From positions 1,178,001-1,242,000 of the forward strand of contig NZ_CP047957.1 in the NCBI RefSeq assembly GCF_014280035.1: DNA of 64,000 nt, read 5' to 3'. The DNA comes from Synechococcus sp. A18-25c (GTDB taxonomy: Bacteria > Cyanobacteriota > Cyanobacteriia > PCC-6307 > Cyanobiaceae). Each line of letters begins with the position of its first letter. The stretch's first letter is position 1. Below are positions 17,844-27,402 of the stretch, piece after piece. The notes below the pieces were generated by a model. It had not been told where the DNA came from. It searched no databases and saw only the letters and a list, made by a program, of their open reading frames with translations. Both the position numbers and the translations under genes were made by a program.

Positions 17844-18346
17844 GTCGATTCGGCACCGTAATAGCTGAGCGGAACACCGAACGTCACAACAGCATGGGGA
17901 TCGCCGGGCAGCAGCGCAACAATGGCCAGCTCGCGGTCGTCATAAGCCTCCTTGGATTTCACCACGAATGAGGCTGCGTCCGTGGCGCTCCACAAGGGAG
18001 CCCCACCGCGGCGTTCGTCGCGATACATCTCAAAAACAGTCGCGAACTCCTCGCCGATGTCCGGATCCTTGCGCATGGTGTCCACGGCAGCGTCATCGCT
18101 GCTGGATTCCACCAATTTGAAGAGTTGCCGCATCAAGGGGTGATCAATGGTCGTGGAGACCCGCACCACATTGCCGACGCTGCCGACCCCAGTGACATGA
18201 AAGGATCGCCGCTCGGTGCGAGCATCGATTACGGCGACGGGCAGATTCAAGTCCCACTGTGGGCGATTGGCCACGTCGCAAGCGAGTTGCTGGAGCGCTT
18301 CAGCGTGGTCTTCGCAAAGCTGCTGGACCTGTTGTCTCTGGTCCAT
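17840..18346 (-). CDS. Conserved cyanobacterial protein of unknown function
   Basis: A 168-residue soluble, acidic protein with balanced alpha/beta character (VAVIDARTERRSFHVTGVG; LFKLVESSSDDAAVDTM). There is no signal peptide, membrane span or catalytic motif I can name. It lies 6 bp after the 60-residue gene on the same strand, so the two are probably co-transcribed. Confidence 0.65.
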   Translation of the reverse strand: MDQRQQVQQLCEDHAEALQQLACDVANRPQWDLNLPVAVIDARTERRSFHVTGVGSVGNVVRVSTTIDHPLMRQLFKLVESSSDDAAVDTMRKDPDIGEEFATVFEMYRDERRGGAPLWSATDAASFVVKSKEAYDDRELAIVALLPGDPHAVVTFGVPLSYYGAEST

Positions 18347-18352
18347 GGCCTG

Positions 18353-18535
18353 TCACTGATGCGGATGGGCAGCGAGCTCAATCGCTCGGCTTCCAGGGAA
18401 GCAGAACTCCAAATAAAGGCCTGCAGCGTCTCGCTTGCGACCTTCCTTAATCAGGAACGACACACGGTCTCTCCACCAGGTCGACACCACAGGATCGATT
18501 TCATTCGATAGCGGTCCATTCCATGACTTCTTCAT
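18353..18535 (-). CDS. Small unknown protein
   Basis: Sixty residues from ATG 18535. Trp- and Arg-rich start (MKKSWNGPL, then STWWRDRVSFLIKEGRKRDA) and a segment GLYLEFCFPG. It looks like a folded small domain and not a shadow: it is the first gene of a two-gene unit with the 168-residue protein. No family recognised. Confidence 0.5.
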   Translation of the reverse strand: MKKSWNGPLSNEIDPVVSTWWRDRVSFLIKEGRKRDAAGLYLEFCFPGSRAIELAAHPHQ

Positions 18536-18628
18536 GGGGGCGTTGCGTCTTTCGAACGTTAGGAGCAGTGGAAAGGAGCGTCACGGCATCGTCGCGATGG
18601 ATTGTTGAGGATTGAAGACGCGAGGCGC

Positions 18629-19372
18629 TCAATGGGCCATCTGATTGAGGAAGCGCCGGCTGCGTTCTTCCTTGGCTTGCGTGAAAAAGCTGTTGGCATC
18701 GCTGAGCTCGACTACACGGCCGGCATCCATGAACAACACCCGGTCGGCCACCTCACGGGCGAACCCCAATTCATGGGTCACGATCACCATCGTCATGCCA
18801 TCGGATGCCAGCTGGCGCATCGCATCCAGCACTTCTTTGACGCGTTCCGGGTCGAGGGCGCTGGTCGGCTCATCAAACAGCATCAGCTCAGGGTCCATCG
18901 CTAGGGCTCTAGCGATCGCCACCCGTTGTTGTTGGCCACCACTGAGTTGCGCAGGGTATTTGTACGCCTGATCTGCAATTCCCATCTGCGCCAGCAGGCC
19001 ATGAGCGCGCTCTTCGGCAGCGATTCGGGGCACCTGGTTCACCCGTCTTGGCGCGAGGGTGATGTTGTCGAGGATCGTCAGATGTGGGAAGAGATTGAAC
19101 TGCTGAAACACCATGCCAACGCGCCGCCGGATGCGCCGGATCTGGCGTTCATCGTGCTCCGCATCCAGGCTCAGCCCTACCACCTCCAACTGTCCACCAT
19201 CGATCGCCTCCAGACCGTTGAAGGTGCGGATCAAGGTGCTTTTGCCGGAACCCGATGGCCCCATCACCACCAGCACTTCGCCGTGCTCCACCTCAAGGGT
19301 CACGGCATCCAGGGCGCGTTGCCCGTGCTGGAAGCTCTTGGTGATGGAATCGGCGCGAACGGCGACAGTCAT
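18629..19372 (-). CDS. Polar amino-acid ABC transporter ATP-binding protein (GlnQ/AapP type)
   Basis: A 247-residue ATPase: Walker A GPSGSGKST, Q-loop QQFNLFPHLT, signature LSGGQQQR, Walker B LMLFDEPTSALD, switch His in THELGF. The start MTVAVR at 19372 overlaps the stop of the upstream permease (ATGA). It closes a leftward operon of binding protein, permease, HdeD-like gene, permease and ATPase. The general or polar amino-acid importer brings amino acids into the cell; marine Synechococcus are known to take them up. Confidence 0.95.
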   Translation of the reverse strand: MTVAVRADSITKSFQHGQRALDAVTLEVEHGEVLVVMGPSGSGKSTLIRTFNGLEAIDGGQLEVVGLSLDAEHDERQIRRIRRRVGMVFQQFNLFPHLTILDNITLAPRRVNQVPRIAAEERAHGLLAQMGIADQAYKYPAQLSGGQQQRVAIARALAMDPELMLFDEPTSALDPERVKEVLDAMRQLASDGMTMVIVTHELGFAREVADRVLFMDAGRVVELSDANSFFTQAKEERSRRFLNQMAH

Positions 19373-20409
19373 GAATGCTCGGCTGGGGTGGAGGGTGAGG
19401 CGGTCTTGACTTCCAGTTGTCTGGCCAGCAAGGCCATCACGCTGCAGATCAACCAATAGAGGCCGCCCAGCCAGACGTAAGTCTCCAAATACCGGCCGAT
19501 GTATTCAGGGTTGGCCATCAAGCTGCGGCTGATGCCCAGCAGCTCGACGAGGCCCAGAATCGCCATCAGGCTGGTGTTTTGCAGCAGGCCGATGGCCTGG
19601 TTGGTCAGGGCAGGCACAGCGATGCGCAAGGCCTGGGGTAGCACCACCAATCGCTGGGTTTGCCATGGACTTAGGCCTAAGGCCTGTGCGGCTTCGGTCT
19701 GGGTGTGAGGAATGGCCTGGAGACCACCGCGCACGTCTTCTGCCACGTAGGCAGCTGCGAACAGGGCAAAAGCGATCACGGCACGCAGCACCCGGTTGAT
19801 TTCGATCTCCACGGGTAAGAAGAGCGGCAACAGCAGCTGACCAAAGAACAGAACGGCAATCAATGGCACAGCCCGCAGGCCATCGATGTAAAGGCGGCTG
19901 AGTACACGGGGCAGTGCCAGATGACTGCGGCGTCCCAAGGCCAGAAGAATGCCCAGAGGAACTGCAACCAGACCGCTGGCACCGGTCAGCATCAGGGTGA
20001 GTGTGAGCCCTCCCCAGTCCCGAGAACTCACAGGCGGTAGGCCGAATCCACCTGAGAGCAGCAGCCAGCCGATCGGCAGCATCGCCAGCCATCCCAATGA
20101 CAAGGTTTGGCCGCTGAACTTCCAGGGGGAATGAGCAACTGGTTGCAGCAGCGTGGCAACGGTGATCGCCCCAAGCAGCAGAAGCCAGAGCATGGGGCGC
20201 CAGCGCTGCTCAGCTGGGTAGCTGCCCACCGCAAAAAGGGGCAGGTTCTCGCTCACCACTGACCAGTCAGCGGCAGTGAACAGCCAGGCTCCTGTGGACC
20301 AGACCACCCAGGCAATCAGAACCAGGATCACCAAGCTGAGGGCTGTTTCCAGCGGATGACTCCTGGGTTGCCACAGGCGCCGGCGTCTGGCGTTTCGGCG
20401 TTGCGCCAT
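19369..20409 (-). CDS. Polar amino-acid ABC permease (AapM type)
   Basis: A 346-residue membrane protein with a long N-terminal extension holding extra hydrophobic segments before the core permease (about 135-335). The coupling motif EAAQALGLSPWQTQRLVVLPQALR is clear when read across residues about 235-260. The length and extension match AapM and not the shorter GlnP. The start overlaps the stop of the HdeD-like gene (TGATG) and the stop overlaps the ATPase start, so translation is coupled along the operon. Confidence 0.92.
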   Translation of the reverse strand: MAQRRNARRRRLWQPRSHPLETALSLVILVLIAWVVWSTGAWLFTAADWSVVSENLPLFAVGSYPAEQRWRPMLWLLLLGAITVATLLQPVAHSPWKFSGQTLSLGWLAMLPIGWLLLSGGFGLPPVSSRDWGGLTLTLMLTGASGLVAVPLGILLALGRRSHLALPRVLSRLYIDGLRAVPLIAVLFFGQLLLPLFLPVEIEINRVLRAVIAFALFAAAYVAEDVRGGLQAIPHTQTEAAQALGLSPWQTQRLVVLPQALRIAVPALTNQAIGLLQNTSLMAILGLVELLGISRSLMANPEYIGRYLETYVWLGGLYWLICSVMALLARQLEVKTASPSTPAEHS

Positions 20410-20909
20410 CAGCTGCCGGATTGTTCAGCCGGAGCGCGGAACAAGTTCAGCGCAGATAGAAATAAGGCTGCACCAAAGAGGGTCCCGAGGGCCCACAGGC
20501 TGTCGGAAGGCCATTCCACGACCAGCAACACTCCGAACAGTGCCGTGAGGATTCCATCTACCACGATCAGTCCGGAAGCAGGGCCGGACGCCGTGGCTCC
20601 GGAGGCTAGTTCCATCACGCCTTCCACCAGCAGCAGCACCCCTGCGAACAGTGTGAGGCTGATTTCGCTATCGATCGGGTCGATCAGGATGAAGATCGAA
20701 CCACCGATGTACAGCAGCGCAGACAGCACGCGGAACAGCTTTTCTTGAGCACCGTTGACGTCGCCGAGCCTCAGCAGCTGGCCCATGCCTGCTGCGAAAG
20801 CGATGCCGCCGATTCCGATCGTCAGCAGCGTGGCTGAGGCAAAGGGCAGCAGCAGTGCGGCCACTGCGGCGACGAGCAGCAGCACCGCTGCGATGCGTCG
20901 AGAGTTCAT
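20409..20909 (-). CDS. HdeD-like (DUF308) membrane protein
   Basis: A 166-residue protein with six hydrophobic segments in three repeats of the DUF308 type (GIGGIAFAAGMGQLL; LFAGVLLLVEGVMELASG; LGTLFGAALFLSALNLF). HdeD of enterobacteria is linked with acid resistance, but most members are uncharacterised. Here it sits inside an amino-acid ABC operon between the two permease genes, 24 bp after one and overlapping the next (TGATG), so it is co-expressed with the transporter. An accessory role is inference. Confidence 0.85.
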   Translation of the reverse strand: MNSRRIAAVLLLVAAVAALLLPFASATLLTIGIGGIAFAAGMGQLLRLGDVNGAQEKLFRVLSALLYIGGSIFILIDPIDSEISLTLFAGVLLLVEGVMELASGATASGPASGLIVVDGILTALFGVLLVVEWPSDSLWALGTLFGAALFLSALNLFRAPAEQSGS

Positions 20910-20933
20910 GGAGAGCGGGAAGGTGCGCGGATG

Positions 20934-21833
20934 TTACGTCCGTTGGCCTGGAACCATCACGATTCGGTTGAGGATCTGCATGCCTGCGTTGATCAGCAGG
21001 TTCAGCATCAGAAAACTGAGCAGCAGGATCAAAAAACCTTCGATGGCTCTCCCCGTCTGGGTGATGGCGGTGTCGCTGACGGCATACAGATCGGCATATC
21101 CCACCGCGATGGCCAGGGTGCTGTTCTTGGCGAGATTCAGATACTGACTGCCCAGGGCCGGAAGGATGGCCGGTAAGGCCTGGGGCAGCACCACCTTGCG
21201 CATGCCCACGCTCTCGCTCAGGCCCAGGCAGCGGAAGGCTTCCCATTGACCCGTCGGAACCGCATCCAGACCACCACGCACGATTTCGGCGATGGCCGAC
21301 CCAGTGAATACGCTCAAACCAACGAGCACGGCGGCGAATTCCACGCTCAGGTTGAGCCCAAGGATGCCAATGCCCTGATTCGACAGACGGATCAGGGCTC
21401 CAAGGGGGGCCAGAGGTTCTGAGGGAAGGCCCAGGAAGGCCACGAAATACCAGAAGAGCAGCTGCAGCAACAGTGGGATCTGGCGGATCACACCCACATA
21501 GACCGCCGCGAGCCTGCGCAACAGTGGATGAAGGCTGCGCCGTGCTGCACCAGCGCTGACCCCTAGGACGGTGGCCAGCACCATGCTGCAGGCGATGACA
21601 CGCAGGCTGTTCAGCCAGCCCATCACCAGAGCCCAGGCGGTGCTGTCGCCGGGTTGATAGGGCAGTGGGTGTTCGCCCAAAGCGAACCCTGCCGGGCGCC
21701 AGAGCCAGCGAAAACTGAGGCCGAGCCCTGTCCTAATCAGATTCACCGACAGGTTGTTCACCAGGATTCCCACTACGGTGAGCACCGCGATTGTCAGCAG
21801 AATCTGGAACCAGGTGGAGCGACGCAGCTTCAT
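20934..21833 (-). CDS. Polar amino-acid ABC permease (AapQ type)
   Basis: A 299-residue permease. N-terminal membrane segment (about 10-30), then a core with the coupling loop EAFRCLGLSESVGMRKVVLP and inserted hydrophilic stretch RWLWRPAGFALGEHPLPYQP, as expected for the AapQ/BztB side of heterodimeric importers. The start overlaps the binding-protein stop (ATGA). It pairs with the AapM-type subunit encoded downstream of the HdeD-like gene. Confidence 0.92.
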   Translation of the reverse strand: MKLRRSTWFQILLTIAVLTVVGILVNNLSVNLIRTGLGLSFRWLWRPAGFALGEHPLPYQPGDSTAWALVMGWLNSLRVIACSMVLATVLGVSAGAARRSLHPLLRRLAAVYVGVIRQIPLLLQLLFWYFVAFLGLPSEPLAPLGALIRLSNQGIGILGLNLSVEFAAVLVGLSVFTGSAIAEIVRGGLDAVPTGQWEAFRCLGLSESVGMRKVVLPQALPAILPALGSQYLNLAKNSTLAIAVGYADLYAVSDTAITQTGRAIEGFLILLLSFLMLNLLINAGMQILNRIVMVPGQRT

Positions 21834-22894
21834 TGGAAGGGAGGGGCTGTCAACACACCGCCCTGGCTGGACAAATTGTTGAGACCGCGCGGAATCGGCA
21901 CCACACTGTCGGGGCCGAGATGTCGGTTGTAGATCTCCCCGTAATTCCCTGTGCTGCGGATCACTTCCACCATGAAGTCGTCGGGGAGGCCGAGCTTGCT
22001 GCCCAGATTCCCTTCCACCCCGAGGAAACGCCTGACTCGGGTGAGATCAGGATTGTTGGTGGCCTCCTCCCGCTTCGCGTCCACATTGGCCTGAGTAATT
22101 TCCATCTCCTCCGCCGTGATCAGGCCAAACACCACCCAGCGCATGGCATCGGCAAGGCGTTGATCGCCTCCGGATGAGCAAGGAGCCAGGGGCTCCTTGC
22201 TCAGCACGTCGGGAAGAATCACATGATCGTCGGGACGTTCGAAGCCGGAGCGGGCCGAAGCCAGCTGGGATCGATCCGAGGTGAACGCGCGGCATCGACC
22301 CTGCAGGTAGCCCGCCACGACCTGATTCAGGTCTTGATATTTGATCGGGGTGTAAGGCAGTCCCCGCGCTTGAAAGGCATCGTTGAGGTTCTGCTCAGTG
22401 GTGGTGCCGGAGCCCACACAAATGGTCTGTCCACCCAGATCCTCAAGGCTGCGGATGCCGCTGTCGCGACGAACCAGGAGCCCCTGGCCGTCATGGAACA
22501 CCACCGGAGCGAAGCTGACGCCATTGCCACCGGCCGCATCACGGCTGAGGTTGAAGGTGGTGTTGCGCGACAACAGATCGATTTCTCCGGTGCGCAGGGC
22601 GGTGAAGCGTTCCGGTGCCGTCAGCGGCCGGTACTGAACCTTGTCACCATCGCCGACGAACGCGGCAGCGAAGGCCTTGCACAGATCCACATCGAGCCCG
22701 GCGTAGCGTCCATCGCGTTGCAAAAAGCTGAATCCTGGGATCTTGCCGCTAATGCCGCAGCGCAGTTCTCCACGGTTGCGGATCTGGTCGAGACGTGAGG
22801 CGCCGCCTTCCCCAAGCGTCGCGCAACCACCGAGGGCGAGCACCGCGCTCAGCAGAGAGATCACCGGTCGTCGCGCTGTCATGACAGTGAACAT
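21830..22894 (-). CDS. Amino-acid-binding lipoprotein of an ABC importer (AapJ type)
   Basis: A 354-residue family-3 binding protein. After the hydrophobic start there is a lipobox, LGGC, so it is probably anchored at the outer face of the plasma membrane. Then come GELRCGISGKIPGFSF, AGLDVDLCKAFAAAF and ICVGSGTTTEQNL, typical of AapJ/BztA. The start could be ATG 22894 or ATG 22882 (MTARRP). It is the first gene of the importer operon; no clear NtcA site was seen just upstream. Confidence 0.93.
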   Translation of the reverse strand: MFTVMTARRPVISLLSAVLALGGCATLGEGGASRLDQIRNRGELRCGISGKIPGFSFLQRDGRYAGLDVDLCKAFAAAFVGDGDKVQYRPLTAPERFTALRTGEIDLLSRNTTFNLSRDAAGGNGVSFAPVVFHDGQGLLVRRDSGIRSLEDLGGQTICVGSGTTTEQNLNDAFQARGLPYTPIKYQDLNQVVAGYLQGRCRAFTSDRSQLASARSGFERPDDHVILPDVLSKEPLAPCSSGGDQRLADAMRWVVFGLITAEEMEITQANVDAKREEATNNPDLTRVRRFLGVEGNLGSKLGLPDDFMVEVIRSTGNYGEIYNRHLGPDSVVPIPRGLNNLSSQGGVLTAPPFQ

Positions 22895-22996
22895 CGAGCC
22901 GCAATCCTGTCAGAGCTTCGGACGGGTTGATGTCACTTTCTGCCGACGTTCTCGAAACTCTCTAAGTTCAGCTCATTGTTAATCAGTCGCACCGTA

Positions 22997-23320
22997 ATGT
23001 TCCATCGCCTGCTGGGATCCATCCCCGCATTGGTGATGGCGATGGTGAGCATCTCAGCGCCTGTGTCTGCTTGGCAGGTGAGTGATCGCGAGGCTTACAA
23101 CAACAAGATGGCGCTGCTCAGCGTGATCCTCGAAGGAGCCAAGCAACGAGCCGTTGAAACGGATGATCTGCAAACCCTGTGCCTGGTGATGAGCATCGGC
23201 AACGATGTCACCGAGCTGTATCTGCAGGAGCAGACGAGTGATCAGCAGATCCGCCAGCGCCTCAGTGGGATGCGTAACGATTTTTCCGCTTGTATCGGTT
23301 TGCTCGACAACAGCCGTTGA
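22997..23320 (+). CDS. Small exported protein of unknown function
   Basis: A 107-residue protein from ATG 22997 with a signal peptide (cleavage likely after VSA). The mature part is helical (REAYNNKMALLSVILEGAKQRA) and has two cysteines, so a disulfide is possible. Divergent from the amino-acid importer operon (about 100 bp apart), and convergent with the SulP gene 15 bp away. No family recognised. Confidence 0.65.
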   Translation: MFHRLLGSIPALVMAMVSISAPVSAWQVSDREAYNNKMALLSVILEGAKQRAVETDDLQTLCLVMSIGNDVTELYLQEQTSDQQIRQRLSGMRNDFSACIGLLDNSR

Positions 23321-23335
23321 AGCCTCTGGAGAGAC

Positions 23336-24928
23336 TTAGCCGTGAGCCCCCTCGGGCTGGCTGCCGATTCTTTCGAACAGATCCAGGCTCTCTTTGTTGA
23401 GACCAACTACCTCCACCTGCGATCCGCCCTGCTGAAGTTTGCGGATCAGTTGATTGAGGGCGCCGACGCCGCTTTGGTCCCAGATATGAGCACCGGACAT
23501 GTCAATCGTGATCTGACCGGGGTGGTCATGCACGTCGAATCCCTGCATGAAATAGATCTTGCTGACGAAGAACAGCTGACCGGTCACCACGTAACGGCGC
23601 AGGTTGGGTGTGACATCCACCGCTTCCACGCGGATCACCTTGGCCACCTTGCGGCTGAACAGGATCCCTGCCAGGGCCACACCGGCGATCACGCCAAGGG
23701 CCAGGTTGTGGGGGGTGGTCAGCATGGTGACCGCGAAGGTCATCAGCATCACAGCCGTGTCGCTCTTGGGGATCGATCGAATCCGCTTCAGACCAGCGAC
23801 ATCGGCCGTGCTGACAGCGATGCTGATCATCACAGCCACCAGGGCCGCCATGGGAATTTGCTTCAGCAAGGGTTCAAACAGCAGGATCATCGCCAGCAGG
23901 CTGATGCCTGAAAACAGGGTCGAGAGGCGTGTGCGTCCACCGTTGTCGATGTTCATCACCGACTGACCCACCAAGGCACAGCCGGCCATGCCACCGAACA
24001 GTGACGACACGATGTTGGCGATGCCTTGACCCCGTGCCTCCACGTTTTTATTGGAATTGCTGTCGGTGCGGTCATCCAAGATGTCTTGGGTGAGGAAAGT
24101 TTCCATCAGTCCCACCAGTGAAATGGCCAAGGCTGTGGGCAACACGATGCCGAGGGTTTCCAGATTGAAGGGCACCTTCAGGTCTTCAGGTGAACCGAAG
24201 GGCCAGCTCGGTATCGGCAGTCCCCTGGGCAGATCACCGAGGCCACTGACGGTTGGGATTCCGTAGGTTTCCGCCAAATTGAAGACCATGGAGATTGTCG
24301 TCAGCACGACAATCGCCACCAGCTGAGACGGCACCACCCGCGTTAAACGGGGCAGGCCATAAATGATGACCAGACCCAGCAGAACCAGTCCCCAGATGAT
24401 CGGGAGCTGCACTCCACTGAGGATCACCTCATGGGCATCACCAGCGGCTTTGGCTTCCCCGAAATGCAGATTGATCCCGAGTTCAGGCAATTGCGCTTGG
24501 AAAATCAGTAGGGCCAGCGCGTTCACGAATCCGCTCAACACACCCAGCGGCACAAAGCGCATCTGATAGGCCAGTCGCATCCAGCCCCAGAGGATCTGAA
24601 GGATGCCGGTCACGACGCCAGCCACCAGGAGATAGGTCAGTCCAAGGCCAGGACCGCGGGCCTCGCCGGTGGCCACCAGGCCCGTCATCAGAAGAGCCGT
24701 GGAGCCCGTGGCGGAGGTGATCATGGCCGACCGTCCACCCACAAAGGCGATGGTGATCGACAGCAGAAAGGCGCCGAACAGTCCAACCTCCGGTTCAACC
24801 CCGGCGATGCCAGAGAAGGCGATCGCCTCGGGAATCATGGCGAAGGCCACGACCAGGCCTGACAGCAGATCTTTGCTGGGATTGCCGAAACCGATGTTCA
24901 ACTGTCTTGGCACGGATCCTGGGGCCAT
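23336..24928 (-). CDS. SulP-family anion permease with STAS domain
   Basis: A 530-residue transporter with about 12-14 membrane segments (15-430): [20 protein letters not shown] at the start and [12 protein letters not shown] following. The C-terminal STAS domain is at about 435-520 ([20 protein letters not shown]). Members carry sulfate or, as BicA, bicarbonate with sodium. Which it is cannot be settled without comparison; many marine Synechococcus have more than one SulP. It stands as a single gene. Confidence 0.92.
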   Translation of the reverse strand: MAPGSVPRQLNIGFGNPSKDLLSGLVVAFAMIPEAIAFSGIAGVEPEVGLFGAFLLSITIAFVGGRSAMITSATGSTALLMTGLVATGEARGPGLGLTYLLVAGVVTGILQILWGWMRLAYQMRFVPLGVLSGFVNALALLIFQAQLPELGINLHFGEAKAAGDAHEVILSGVQLPIIWGLVLLGLVIIYGLPRLTRVVPSQLVAIVVLTTISMVFNLAETYGIPTVSGLGDLPRGLPIPSWPFGSPEDLKVPFNLETLGIVLPTALAISLVGLMETFLTQDILDDRTDSNSNKNVEARGQGIANIVSSLFGGMAGCALVGQSVMNIDNGGRTRLSTLFSGISLLAMILLFEPLLKQIPMAALVAVMISIAVSTADVAGLKRIRSIPKSDTAVMLMTFAVTMLTTPHNLALGVIAGVALAGILFSRKVAKVIRVEAVDVTPNLRRYVVTGQLFFVSKIYFMQGFDVHDHPGQITIDMSGAHIWDQSGVGALNQLIRKLQQGGSQVEVVGLNKESLDLFERIGSQPEGAHG

Positions 24929-24958
24929 CAGGAATGCATTGATTGGTGGGACCGTACG

Positions 24959-26227
24959 TCAAAGCGGTGGCAGCTTCGCTTCGGGGTCCAGGTTCGATTT
25001 CAAATGACGCAGCTCCGGCAGCCAGCTGCCGAAGGCTTCGCTGAGCTCTTGTTGATGACCCCGTAGGTGGTCATGGAGCTGCGCGAGGTGCACTCCAGGA
25101 CAGCTTGCGCGCAGATCATCATTGACGCGCTCCATCCAGGCGAGGCTGCGCCAGCGACCCTCCACATCACCCGGCGTCCAGCTCGCTGTGATCCACGGCT
25201 TCCACTGGGCATCCCGATGCACGAAGGCAGTGCGGTCCGGATCGATGCGTGCGGTGGCTCCTCCGAGTTGCTGGGCACTGATCCGGCAAGCCGGGTGTGG
25301 GCGTTGGCGCATGTGCCGCTCCAGCTGTTCAATCAGGGCTTCGGCTTGATCCGTCAAGACAGGCCCAAGACGCCCCAGAACCTCGCTATGAGAACGGGTG
25401 GCCCCGGAGGGTGCCGCATTGGTTGTTGTCTGCATTCCGTACTGGCCGAAGGCAGGCAGGTCCAACTGATCGCGGACTTGCTGCACCCCGCCGCCCGAGC
25501 AAGCTTTCAAAAAGGGATCCAGCGCTTGCAAACTTGGGCTAGGTGTTGATGGTGGACCGCAGTCCACGGCGTAGATCTCCAGCATCTCGCCCCAGGTCCA
25601 TTGCAGGCTGCAGCTCTCGGGCCACTGTTCTGCCAAGGCGATGACGGCTGGCAATTCCGATGGGTTGATCCAACCCCTGCGCAGCCTCAGCTCGGAAACG
25701 GCATGGGTGCGCAGCCGCAGTTTGGTGACCACTGCGAGAAAGGGAGCTGCACCCAGTAGGCCCCGCCAAGCAGCTGCGTTTGAGGGTTCGAGCTGAGCTT
25801 GCTCGGCATTAAGCGTGAACGGCGCTCCTGATCCCCAAACCCCTTCCACCTTTGTGATGTGGTCGATCGCCAACCCTTGCGTTCGGCTGAGGGGACCCAT
25901 GCCGCCAGTCAGCACAAAGCCGCTGCCGGGCAGGCCGGAGAGACCGATCGGGATGGCGCGATCGAAAGCCTGCAGCTGCCTCAGTAGTGCGGCCATGGAG
26001 AGGCCCGTACCGAATTCCACCTCCTGCGTTGCGTGGATGTAGCGGAACTGCTGATGGCGCCGCAGATCCAGCGTCCAGTGCTGATCAGCCGCGCAACGGC
26101 TTGATGTGCCTCCCGATCGCACCATTAGTGGAGTCCCACCCAGCGGTTGACGCATCAGTGGTGGCAATAGCTCTGGCCCGGGGCTCAGGCATCCGAGGGA
26201 CTTGGCATCGCGGGCCTGCGGATTCAT
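24959..26227 (-). CDS. FAD-linked oxidoreductase (PCMH/berberine-bridge type)
   Basis: About 422 residues from ATG 26227. The N-terminal FAD-binding PCMH domain shows [12 protein letters not shown], then [16 protein letters not shown] and [23 protein letters not shown]. The C-terminal part ends in a berberine-bridge-like region. The canonical His/Cys for bicovalent flavin is not obvious. The substrate is unknown. It is divergent from the CbiX-type gene with 53 bp between start codons. Confidence 0.85.
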   Translation of the reverse strand: MNPQARDAKSLGCLSPGPELLPPLMRQPLGGTPLMVRSGGTSSRCAADQHWTLDLRRHQQFRYIHATQEVEFGTGLSMAALLRQLQAFDRAIPIGLSGLPGSGFVLTGGMGPLSRTQGLAIDHITKVEGVWGSGAPFTLNAEQAQLEPSNAAAWRGLLGAAPFLAVVTKLRLRTHAVSELRLRRGWINPSELPAVIALAEQWPESCSLQWTWGEMLEIYAVDCGPPSTPSPSLQALDPFLKACSGGGVQQVRDQLDLPAFGQYGMQTTTNAAPSGATRSHSEVLGRLGPVLTDQAEALIEQLERHMRQRPHPACRISAQQLGGATARIDPDRTAFVHRDAQWKPWITASWTPGDVEGRWRSLAWMERVNDDLRASCPGVHLAQLHDHLRGHQQELSEAFGSWLPELRHLKSNLDPEAKLPPL

Positions 26228-26280
26228 CGCTGCTGTTCCTTTCCAGCGCCGAATAAGTTCAAGGGAGAGGCATACCGGGT

Positions 26281-27402
26281 GTGGCGCTGCAGATCGATGG
26301 TCCTGATGCACCGAAGCATGGTGTTCTGATCTGTGGTCACGGCAGTCGCAATCGTCTGGCGGTCGAGGAGTTTGAGGGTCTGGCGGTTGGCCTCAAACAG
26401 CGGCTAACAGGGTTCCCGGTGGACTACGGATTCCTTGAATTCGCCCAGCCCATCCTGCGTGATGGTCTTGAGAATTTGCGAGCGCAGGGCGTGGAAAAAG
26501 TGCTGGCGATTCCCGCCATGCTTTTCGCGGCCGGGCATGCCAAGAACGACATTCCCTCGGTGCTCAACACCTACAGCGCTGAAACGGGTCTGAAGATTGA
26601 ATACGGGCGCGAGCTGGGTGTCGATCGCCTGATGATCGCGGCTGCAGGGGCTCGCATCCGTGAGGCCTTGGCTCAGGCCCCGGAGGTGCCGCTGTCCGAC
26701 ACCTTGCTGGTGGTGGTTGGTCGGGGCTCCTCAGATCCTGATGCCAACTCCAACGTGTCCAAGGTGACGCGGATGTTGGTGGAGGGGTTCGGATTCGGCT
26801 GGGGTGAAACGGTCTATTCCGGTGTCACTTTCCCACTGGTGGAACCTGGGCTTCGCCACGTGGTGAAGCTGGGATTCAAGCGAATCGTGGTGTTCCCTTA
26901 TTTCCTCTTTTCAGGGGTGCTCGTGAGCCGCATTCGTCAGCACACCGAACGGGTTGCTGACGATCATCCCGAGTTGGAATTCCTTCATGCGTCGTACTTG
27001 GGGGATCACGACCATGTCCTCGACACCTTTGTTGAACGGGTGCAAGAGGTGCTGGGCGGGGAAGCGGCGATGAACTGTTCTCTGTGCAAGTACCGAGCCC
27101 AGGTGCTGGGGTTTGAGCAGGAAGTTGGTCTGGAGCAGTCCAGTCACCATCACCACGTGGAGGGACTCACCGAGTCCTGTGATCTCTGCGAGCGGGAATG
27201 CACTGGGGCCTGTTCACCTGATGGGGTGCCAATTCCGCTCGGCGGCGGCCATCACCATCCCCATGACCACAGCCATGGGACGGATCACAGCCCTACCCAC
27301 GATCACAGCCACGGTCATCATCCATACCCGCACGCTGAGCACCCCCTTGGTCCAGCCACCCTGCGCAATGTTCAGTCACAAGACAACACAACTCAGCCTT
27401 AA
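26281..27402 (+). CDS. CbiX-type sirohydrochlorin chelatase with Cys motifs and His-rich tail
   Basis: A 373-residue protein starting at GTG 26281. It has two tandem CbiX-like halves (HGVLICGHGSRNRLAVEEF at the start; LLVVVGRGSSDPDANSNV in the second). These insert cobalt, or iron for siroheme, into sirohydrochlorin. After about residue 260 come MNCSLCKYR (Met264, Cys266, Cys269) and CDLCERECTGAC (Cys300-311), then a His-rich tail (about 321-355). Long CbiX proteins such as that of Bacillus megaterium have an M-x-C-x-x-C [Fe-S] motif and a His region, so this is probably the long cobaltochelatase form of the B12 pathway. Confidence 0.88.
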   Translation: MALQIDGPDAPKHGVLICGHGSRNRLAVEEFEGLAVGLKQRLTGFPVDYGFLEFAQPILRDGLENLRAQGVEKVLAIPAMLFAAGHAKNDIPSVLNTYSAETGLKIEYGRELGVDRLMIAAAGARIREALAQAPEVPLSDTLLVVVGRGSSDPDANSNVSKVTRMLVEGFGFGWGETVYSGVTFPLVEPGLRHVVKLGFKRIVVFPYFLFSGVLVSRIRQHTERVADDHPELEFLHASYLGDHDHVLDTFVERVQEVLGGEAAMNCSLCKYRAQVLGFEQEVGLEQSSHHHHVEGLTESCDLCERECTGACSPDGVPIPLGGGHHHPHDHSHGTDHSPTHDHSHGHHPYPHAEHPLGPATLRNVQSQDNTTQP

